From the NCBI RefSeq assembly GCF_009494395.1, contig NZ_VZCB01000052.1, forward strand, positions 62,001 to 126,000: 64,000 bases of DNA. Direction: 5' to 3'. Source of the stretch: Segatella copri (GTDB taxonomy: Bacteria > Bacteroidota > Bacteroidia > Bacteroidales > Bacteroidaceae). Position numbers and translations under genes: made by a program. Positions 27,707-33,041 of the stretch are shown one piece after another (position 1 is the stretch's first letter; each line of letters starts with the position of its first letter). The notes under the pieces were generated by a model. It was not told the origin of the DNA. It worked only from the letters and a program-made list of their open reading frames with translations, and searched no databases.

Positions 27707-28213
27707 CTAATCCCGATGCCTTGGATCCGGTTCCGCTACCATTGCCGGCTTTTCTTCCGGCAATTCATACCTCCTGATATGATGATCTTCCAGGAAGATA
27801 TGGTTCAGCGTAAAGGCCAGCGACTCCAGGGTATTCTCCCTGACAGCCGGCTTCAGTTCGCATTCCCATATTACAATAGTATGCCATCCCATTTCAGCCA
27901 GCCGGTGCAGCACCTCATGGTCCCTTTCCCGGTTTCTCCTGATCTTCTCCATCCAGAACCCGGTGTTCGATTTCGGCACCACATAATATTTGCACCCCTC
28001 ATGTCCGTGCCAGAAGCATCCGTTCACCAGAATACAGGTGCGATATTTCCTCAGCACGATGTCCGGCTTGCCCGGCAACCGCGGATGATTGAGCCGATAC
28101 CTGAATCCCCTACTCCACAGAAATTTCCTGACAAGAATCTCCGGTTTGGTATCCCTGCCCCTTATTGCCGCCATATTGTTATGGCGCTGTTCTATGGTTA
28201 AACGATCAGACAT
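27707..28213 (-). CDS. vsr: Very short patch repair endonuclease (Vsr)
   Basis: 168-residue mismatch endonuclease that nicks 5' of T in T:G mismatches arising from deamination of 5-methylcytosine. Hallmarks are the N-terminal SDRLTIEQRHNNMAAIRGRDTKPE, catalytic D51 in LPGKPDIVL, the His/Cys zinc and active-site segment NGCFWHGHEGC, and the ERDHEVLHRLAEMGWHTIVIWECEL core. Vsr genes usually adjoin a cytosine-5 methyltransferase; none is present here. It lies 24 bp after higA. A truncated copy of its first 45 bp occurs at 30870-30914. Confidence 0.93.
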   Translation of the reverse strand: MSDRLTIEQRHNNMAAIRGRDTKPEILVRKFLWSRGFRYRLNHPRLPGKPDIVLRKYRTCILVNGCFWHGHEGCKYYVVPKSNTGFWMEKIRRNRERDHEVLHRLAEMGWHTIVIWECELKPAVRENTLESLAFTLNHIFLEDHHIRRYELPEEKPAMVAEPDPRHRD

Positions 28214-28237
28214 CTTTAATTTATCATCAACATCTGT

Positions 28238-28600
28238 TTAACATTGCAACATCGCAGCAGGCGTTATGTTCAGAACCTTGCATAGCAATCTAGCTATTTT
28301 TAGAGTAGGCTCAGAGCGCCCTGTTACATAATCGTTAATACGTGAAGGACTTACTCCAATTTCTGAAGCCAGTTGTTTTTGAGTCATTTTCTTTTCATTT
28401 AAAGAAAGTTCGATAAGTTCAGAAACAGAAGGCTTTCCGATAGGAAAATGTTTCTTTTCGTATGACTCAACAATGTCCGACATTAATGTCAGTTCTATGG
28501 CATTCTTATCATTGGCAGGCGTATCGTCCGTTACCAATGGCAGGAGATCTTCTATTCTGTTGAGTGCAAACTCATATTGTTCTTTCGTAATTCTATCCAT
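28238..28600 (-). CDS. higA: HigA-type antitoxin
   Basis: About 120-residue antitoxin with a C-terminal XRE helix-turn-helix (MTQKQLASEIGVSPSRINDYVTGRSEPTLKIARLL) and an acidic N-terminal toxin-binding half with a VESYEKKHFPI segment. The start MDRITKEQYEF at 28600 leaves 11 nt behind the toxin gene; the upstream Met at 28627 would overlap it. Order toxin then antitoxin is the higBA arrangement. It is expected to bind the operon promoter and neutralise the toxin. Confidence 0.85.
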   Translation of the reverse strand: MDRITKEQYEFALNRIEDLLPLVTDDTPANDKNAIELTLMSDIVESYEKKHFPIGKPSVSELIELSLNEKKMTQKQLASEIGVSPSRINDYVTGRSEPTLKIARLLCKVLNITPAAMLQC

Positions 28601-28611
28601 AATTGTTTTTA

Positions 28612-28911
28612 TTAAATGGTGGAACAATCTATTTTGTCATATTCACTATGTGTTCCGACAAATCTTACGAAGAGTCGGCCTATTGTAAATTTAATTACCA
28701 CTACCAACCTATACCTGTTTCCTCGAATGTTGAATACGTAATGTTGATTACCTACGTAGTCAGCATCAGGAAAGTCAGTTCTTATATCAGAAAAGTTGCG
28801 CCATTCTGCTTCTTCCGCAATCTGGTACCATCTTTCCAGAGCTACTTTTGAGTCTTCTCGCCCAGGGGGCTCGTAAAACTCTTTTAGTTTCCTATGCGAA
28901 ATAATTCTCAT
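28612..28911 (-). CDS. higB: HigB-type mRNA interferase toxin
   Basis: 99-residue RelE-superfamily toxin of the HigB family that cleaves mRNA on the ribosome. Family features are the N-terminal MRIISHRKLKEFYE, ALERWYQIAEEAEWRNFSDI, VFNIRGNRYRLVVVIKF and FVRFVGTHSEYDKIDC. The start at 28911 matches the family's N terminus; the frame extends to 28965 but the upstream part is promoter. A -7 box TATCTTTG at 28937-28944 and a TATTG-N5-CAATA dyad (28953-28967) lie just upstream. First gene of higB-higA-vsr. Confidence 0.87.
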   Translation of the reverse strand: MRIISHRKLKEFYEPPGREDSKVALERWYQIAEEAEWRNFSDIRTDFPDADYVGNQHYVFNIRGNRYRLVVVIKFTIGRLFVRFVGTHSEYDKIDCSTI

Positions 28912-28936
28912 AATTCCATGATTTAAATTTTCATTG

Positions 28937-28967
28937 CAAAGATATATAGAAATATTGAAATACAATA
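28937..28967 (-). promoter_or_regulatory. higBA promoter with candidate operator dyad
   Basis: -7 box TATCTTTG (28937-28944, minus strand) with the inverted repeat TATTG-AAATA-CAATA at 28953-28967, in the position where a HigA dimer could block transcription. Operator role is inferred. Confidence 0.45.
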
Positions 28968-29039
28968 GTTTCTTCCATAAATATTTTGTTTTTTAGGATT
29001 ATTTATATAATTAAGCTTGTTTTTCTACTATTTAGCTTC

Positions 29040-29110
29040 CACCTTTCCCCCACACGGGCTGAAGCTTTATGTTTTGTCTGGAGTTTTAAATCTTTTGCCC
29101 TTACAGACCG
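29040..29110. repeat. Partial copies of the CACGGGCTGAAG dispersed repeat
   Basis: CCACACGGGCTGAAG at about 29050-29064 is the start of the repeat found at 30808 and 31721; CTTTTGCCCTTACAG at about 29092-29106 is the reverse complement of its far end. The two end pieces face each other here with unrelated sequence between. Together with the tandem repeats this accounts for the gene-free 28912-29272 interval. Confidence 0.6.
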
Positions 29111-29209
29111 AAAAGATTTACGTATTTTCTAATATCTCCGCTAAAAAGATTTGCGTATTTTCTAATATTTTAGCTAAAAAGATTTGCGTATTTTCTAATA
29201 TTTTTGTAT
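29111..29209. repeat. Three 33-bp tandem repeats at the ATPase promoter
   Basis: Units start at 29111, 29144 and 29177; each contains AAAAGATTTRCGTATTTTCT followed by AATAT. The third unit supplies the -33 TTTG box of the promoter at 29183-29214. Confidence 0.85.
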
Positions 29210-29214
29210 TTTTG
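29183..29214 (+). promoter_or_regulatory. Promoter of the AAA/DUF4143 gene
   Basis: TTTG (29183-29186), 20-nt spacer, TATTTTTG (29207-29214). The -33 box sits within the third of three tandem repeats, so repeat number could affect regulator binding. Confidence 0.75.
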
Positions 29215-29272
29215 CATCGCCAAAAGGCATAAAATCAAGAAGTTAAAGATTTCGTAAACAATAGAAAATAAG

Positions 29273-30604
29273 ATGAATAGAATTTTTAAACGAAAAATAT
29301 ATGATAGACTCCTGCAATGGAAGAATACGAGAAAGGGAAAAACAGCCATTCTCGTAGAAGGAGCACGTCGCGTTGGAAAGTCAACGCTGGTGAAGGAATT
29401 TGCTCAGAAAGAGTATGAATCTTATATTCTCATTGACTTCAATAAGGCATCCAAGCGAGTTGTTTCACTATTTGACGATTTGATGGACTTGGATTTTATC
29501 TTCCTTCAGTTGCAAGCTATATATAATGTTTCTCTCGTAGCAAGGAAGTCTGCCATCATTTTTGATGAGGTGCAGGCGTGCCCTAAAGCAAGACAAGCCA
29601 TCAAGTATTTGGTGGAGGATGGAAGGTATGATTATATAGAGACGGGGTCTCTTATCAGTATCACTAAAAATACGAAGGGCATTACCATTCCTAGTGAAGA
29701 GGAAAGAGTCGCCATGTACCCGTTGGATTACGAAGAATTTCGTTGGGCGATGGGAGATACGGCATCAATTCCTTTACTCAAGCAATTCTTTGATAAACGG
29801 CTGATGCTAGGCCAAGCTCATCGAACAAAGATGAGGGAACTTCGTCTATATATGCTTGTTGGTGGCATGCCTCAAGCTGTAAATGAGTATTTGGAGACAA
29901 ATAATCTCAGTATGGTAGATTTGGTAAAGCGGGATATCATTCGTTTGTATCTAGATGATTTTCAAAAGATAGATCCCTCTCGCAGAATAGAACAGTTATT
30001 CTTGAATATTCCTGCCCAGTTGAATCAGAATAGTAATCGATATAAACCTTATTCTGTTGTGGGAAGTGTGGATACGGACAAACTCCAAGGACTACTTCGA
30101 GAGATGGAAGATAGTAAGACTGTTTTGTTTGCTTATCATTCCAATGATCCCAATGTAGGGATGTCATTGCATCAAGACAATTCAAAGTTTAAACTGTTTT
30201 GTGCAGATACAGGTTTGTTTGTGACTTTGGCGTTTTGGGATAAGTCGTTTACGGAGAACGTGATTTATGAGAAACTGTTGAGTGACAAACTTTCTGCCAA
30301 TCTGGGCTATATTTACGAGAATCTGGTAGCCCAAATGTTGACGGCGAATGGTAACAAGTTGTTTTATTATTCGTGGGCTAAAGATGCAACGCATAATTAC
30401 GAGATTGATTTCCTTTTGTCTCGAGGAGCCAAGATTTGTCCGATAGAGGTGAAGTCATCTGGCTATAAAACTCATGCGTCGCTAGATGCCTTTTGCGATA
30501 AATACTCTAAGGTGGTGTCACAACGCTACTTGTTGTATACTAAGGATTTGACGAACGATGGAAATACCTTATTGCTGCCATTCTATATGATTCCACTCAT
30601 TTGA
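29273..30604 (+). CDS. AAA_14/DUF4143 ATPase
   Basis: 443-residue P-loop ATPase of the AAA_14-DUF4143 family. Walker A is GARRVGKST (30-38), Walker B AIIFDEVQACP (94-104), and a sensor-like YIETGSLIS follows. The C-terminal DUF4143 region (about 200-380) ends in a PD-(D/E)XK-like strand set (YEIDFLLSRGAKICPIEVKSSG, with D, E and K). These genes are numerous and mobile in Bacteroidota, often near toxin-antitoxin or mobile DNA, but their biochemical role is unproven. Flanked on both sides by dispersed repeats. Confidence 0.85.
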   Translation: MNRIFKRKIYDRLLQWKNTRKGKTAILVEGARRVGKSTLVKEFAQKEYESYILIDFNKASKRVVSLFDDLMDLDFIFLQLQAIYNVSLVARKSAIIFDEVQACPKARQAIKYLVEDGRYDYIETGSLISITKNTKGITIPSEEERVAMYPLDYEEFRWAMGDTASIPLLKQFFDKRLMLGQAHRTKMRELRLYMLVGGMPQAVNEYLETNNLSMVDLVKRDIIRLYLDDFQKIDPSRRIEQLFLNIPAQLNQNSNRYKPYSVVGSVDTDKLQGLLREMEDSKTVLFAYHSNDPNVGMSLHQDNSKFKLFCADTGLFVTLAFWDKSFTENVIYEKLLSDKLSANLGYIYENLVAQMLTANGNKLFYYSWAKDATHNYEIDFLLSRGAKICPIEVKSSGYKTHASLDAFCDKYSKVVSQRYLLYTKDLTNDGNTLLLPFYMIPLI

Positions 30605-30635
30605 TGGTAATATTCTTACGAAGATTTTTGGCAAT

Positions 30636-30796
30636 AGGCCCATTCCATAGAAGATCTTCCTGAGGATTATCTCCCTACCGAAGATTCTTATTATGAATTT
30701 GAGCCAGAAGATGTGAACAAAGAGAACTTATCCATAGCAGAAATGAGCGGCAAGAAACTCGACTGGTTCCGCAAGGTCTGTGCAGCGGTACTTTAG
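30636..30796 (+). pseudogene. C-terminal coding remnant, unidentified
   Basis: One frame stays open for 53 codons, reading AHSIEDLPEDYLPTEDSYYE and ending LDWFRKVCAAVL before TAG, with no start codon near its beginning. The acidic, protein-like composition suggests the 3' end of a lost gene. Family not recognised. Confidence 0.4.
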
Positions 30797-30807
30797 ATAC
30801 CTTGCCC

Positions 30808-30872
30808 CACACGGGCTGAAGGCCCAGAAGCTCCTAGCCCAGGGTAGCACCCTGGGTATAAGCGCAATCCGC
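30808..30872. repeat. CACGGGCTGAAG dispersed repeat, truncated copy
   Basis: Matches the first two thirds of the copy at 31721, including the internal hairpin CCCAGGGT/ACCCTGGG, then breaks off at CCGCC where vsr-derived sequence begins. Confidence 0.75.
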
Positions 30873-30914
30873 CATATTGTTGTGGCGCTGTTCTATGGTC
30901 AAACGGTCCGACAT
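30870..30914 (-). pseudogene. Truncated vsr 5' end
   Basis: On the minus strand 45 bp starting ATGTCGGACC encode MSDRLTIEQRHNNMA, the same first residues as the intact vsr at 28213, with a few silent differences. The gene is broken after this by the dispersed repeat. The upstream flank (ACTCTTTATTTA) also resembles that of vsr. Confidence 0.7.
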
Positions 30915-30995
30915 ACTCTTTATTTACAAAGACTTCTTTTAACGTAACTTAGAAATAAAAACGAGGTCACTCTTACCAGCAACCTCGTTCAAATA

Positions 30996-31503
30996 TTAGT
31001 TGAGTTTTAAAATATCCTCCTTGGCAAGCCCTGTATATCTTGCGATTTTATCAATAGGCTCGTTTTCCATCAGCATAATCTTAGCCATTTCTATTTTACC
31101 CTCTTTTTTACCTTCTATTCTACCTTCTATGATAGCTCCTTTATATGCAGCAATGTTATCACGCATCACCTTGATACTTTCATCATATTTTTCACGGTCT
31201 TCCTTACTGAGTGCAGTGATATCCGCTATCTCAGCCAGTTTCTGGAAGACGGCATTTCTTGCCATAAACGGCATTCTTTCCAATGTACTCATATTCTTTA
31301 AAACAAATATCCAACGTTCAAAATCAGTTTCACATTCATCCTCCTCCTTAGTAAAGAGGGGAAGCATAAGATATATCATTCTGAGATTTATGCTCACCCT
31401 TCAGGAGATCATTGAGGAAACTAATCAGTAAATCTTTAGTGATTTCCTGTCCAAAGATCAGTTTAAAACCCCAATCAGAAAATGGATTGATAAACTTTCC
31501 CAT
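30996..31503 (-). pseudogene. Rpn-family PD-(D/E)XK nuclease/transposase, internally deleted
   Basis: Two adjacent frames together represent a recombination-promoting nuclease of the Rpn/PDDEXK transposase family, normally about 300 residues. The first (from 31503) gives the N terminus MGKFINPFSDWGFKLIFGQE to GEHK. The second resumes at RMIYLMLPLFTKEEDECETD and runs to the C terminus, with EGRIEGKKEGKIEMA. About 120 residues carrying the nuclease core are missing and the join is out of frame, so the gene is inactive. A minus-strand -7 box TAAATTTG lies at 31524-31531. Confidence 0.75.
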
Positions 31504-31832
31504 ACGCAATCTTATTTTTTTCTGCAAATTTACATTTTTCCTTTGAAAACACAAAAGAAAAAGCCCAAAAACTTGCAGAAAAGAGAAATATTTCATATAT
31601 TTGCAGAAGAAAAGCTGCACTCGGCAATTTGAAAGCAAGCTTTCATTGCGCTCGTTTGCATTACAAACATTTTAAATTATATAATTATGTTAGGAACTGA
31701 ACTTCCGCATGTGGTTCAGGCACGGGCTGAAGACCCAAAAGCTCCTAGTCCAGGGTAACACCCTGGGTATAAGCGCAATCCGCCTTGCGCCCTGTAAGGG
31801 CAAAAGTTTCATATGTTTAGTCAATATACTCA
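31504..31832. other. Gene-free interval with promoter-hairpin and dispersed repeat
   Basis: Contains a plus-strand TATATTTG box (31596-31603) followed by a hairpin (GCAAT..GAAAGC/GCTTTC..ATTGC, 31624-31649) and a full dispersed repeat (31721-31807). No coding region supported. Confidence 0.55.
31721..31807. repeat. CACGGGCTGAAG dispersed repeat, fullest copy
   Basis: About 87 bp beginning CACGGGCTGAAG, containing the stem CCCAGGGT/ACCCTGGG-like hairpin and a GCCCT/AGGGC hairpin, and ending GTAAGGGCAAAAG. Related copies at 30808 and, in pieces, 29040. Confidence 0.75.
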
Positions 31833-32606
31833 CTATCTTTGAAATATAGTATCCATATGCCATTCCAAAAAGACTTTATCTGGCTTATACTCTTCGGGCA
31901 AAACTAATTGCCTATGTTTTATACTACCAAAATATTTTTCGAAATAGCACTTACTTTCTTGCTCCAAAATACGTGGCGAAAGAATAACCTTATATTCTTG
32001 ATCGAAACCTATCAAACCTTTATCAAAAGCACTATCATAAAGCGAGGACAAACAAATTCCGTTTGAAGGATTCAATCGCTCCTTTTCGTCCACAGCCCAA
32101 GGCTTGATATGACTTGCCACTAGAAGTTCGGGAACATCTATACCCGTAAGAGCACACTTCCCGGAATAATTTGAGAGAATAATAGAACGAAATACAGACT
32201 GATTTACTCTTGTTTTTATAGCTCTTACCTTATCTTCTCCCTGTAGATTTTCAATACCCTTTAAGGCTGCTTGAAATTTCTCATCTACAGTTGAGTTTTC
32301 TAACTTTGCAAGAATTTTCTCACTTTCAAAAAGTAAAGATTCCCGATCATTATTAAATTCATCCCAATAAGGCTGACACTGTTTTTTTCCAGCTTCCAAA
32401 CCATGTCTTCCTGTAGAAAGAATATACGGATCGCAAGCGGCAAAATTAGTTAACCGCATCGCCACAGAACCTTTAGTTCTACCAATTAATGCAGCTAATT
32501 CTTTAACTTCTTTGGTATTTTGGTGTAATTTACCAAATGGAAGTTTATAGTAGAGATTCAGTACAACGATATACTCTTCTCTTTTCCAAAGATTTCTTTT
32601 TTCCAT
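31833..32606 (-). CDS. HNH endonuclease
   Basis: 257-residue protein. The N-terminal part (about 1-60; REEYIVVLNLYYKLPFGKLH, LAALIGRTKGSVAMRLTNF) resembles a small DNA-binding helical domain. The C-terminal HNH domain (about 145-205) has CALTGIDVPELLVASHIKPW, the central N in NPSNGICLSSLYDSAFD and FDKGLIGFD. This layout is typical of restriction-like HNH nucleases. The frame opens with a TTG two codons upstream; ATG at 32606 is chosen. It follows the NUDIX gene by about 20 bp on the same strand, forming a cassette with the helicase gene upstream. Confidence 0.83.
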   Translation of the reverse strand: MEKRNLWKREEYIVVLNLYYKLPFGKLHQNTKEVKELAALIGRTKGSVAMRLTNFAACDPYILSTGRHGLEAGKKQCQPYWDEFNNDRESLLFESEKILAKLENSTVDEKFQAALKGIENLQGEDKVRAIKTRVNQSVFRSIILSNYSGKCALTGIDVPELLVASHIKPWAVDEKERLNPSNGICLSSLYDSAFDKGLIGFDQEYKVILSPRILEQESKCYFEKYFGSIKHRQLVLPEEYKPDKVFLEWHMDTIFQR

Positions 32607-32627
32607 AATCAACTTGCGTTTATTACT

Positions 32628-33017
32628 TTATAATACCTCCACTACCCCAACATCCGCAGCAGCCCAGTCGAGCCTCTTCAGTTCTTCTTTGCTGCACCAC
32701 TTGCTATCAGCATGCTCCCTTCTCTTGAACCCATCAGCCTCAGCTTTTGGAGTACATAGATAGGCTGTCATAGTTATCGAGAAATCGGGATACTCGTGAT
32801 TCACGGTCACCAGCTCCTCTCCTACTTCTACAGGATACTCCATCTCCTCCATCAGCTCACGAGTCAACGCCTGTTGAGGAGTTTCACCAGGCTCTATCTT
32901 GCCACCAGGAAACTCCCATTTATAGCTGGTATACTCAAACTTTGTCTTGCCTTTCTGCATACAGAGATACTTGCCATCATGGCAAACCACGGCTGCTACC
33001 ACATTATAATGTTTCAT
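32628..33017 (-). CDS. NUDIX (MutT-like) nucleotide pyrophosphohydrolase
   Basis: 129-residue hydrolase with a full Nudix box at about 38-60 (GGKIEPGETPQQALTRELME, then EM). The size and layout match MutT-type 8-oxo-dGTP or related NTP pyrophosphatases. Its place, 24 bp behind a PLD-helicase-DUF3427 gene and directly before an HNH nuclease gene, suggests a role tied to those proteins rather than general nucleotide-pool cleaning; that is inference. Confidence 0.87.
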   Translation of the reverse strand: MKHYNVVAAVVCHDGKYLCMQKGKTKFEYTSYKWEFPGGKIEPGETPQQALTRELMEEMEYPVEVGEELVTVNHEYPDFSITMTAYLCTPKAEADGFKRREHADSKWCSKEELKRLDWAAADVGVVEVL

Positions 33018-33041
33018 TGTCTTATCTCCTTAAATTATCAT

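Larger units (their letters stand above)
30605..30995. other. Gene remnants between the ATPase and the Rpn pseudogene
   Basis: No intact gene. The interval holds a short C-terminal coding remnant (30636-30799), a dispersed repeat (30808-30872) and a truncated vsr 5' end (30870-30914), each described separately. Confidence 0.6.

Noticed and set aside
29111-29209. Possible CRISPR-like array
   Set aside because: The 33-bp units are directly adjacent with no unique spacers and no cas genes; they are tandem promoter repeats.
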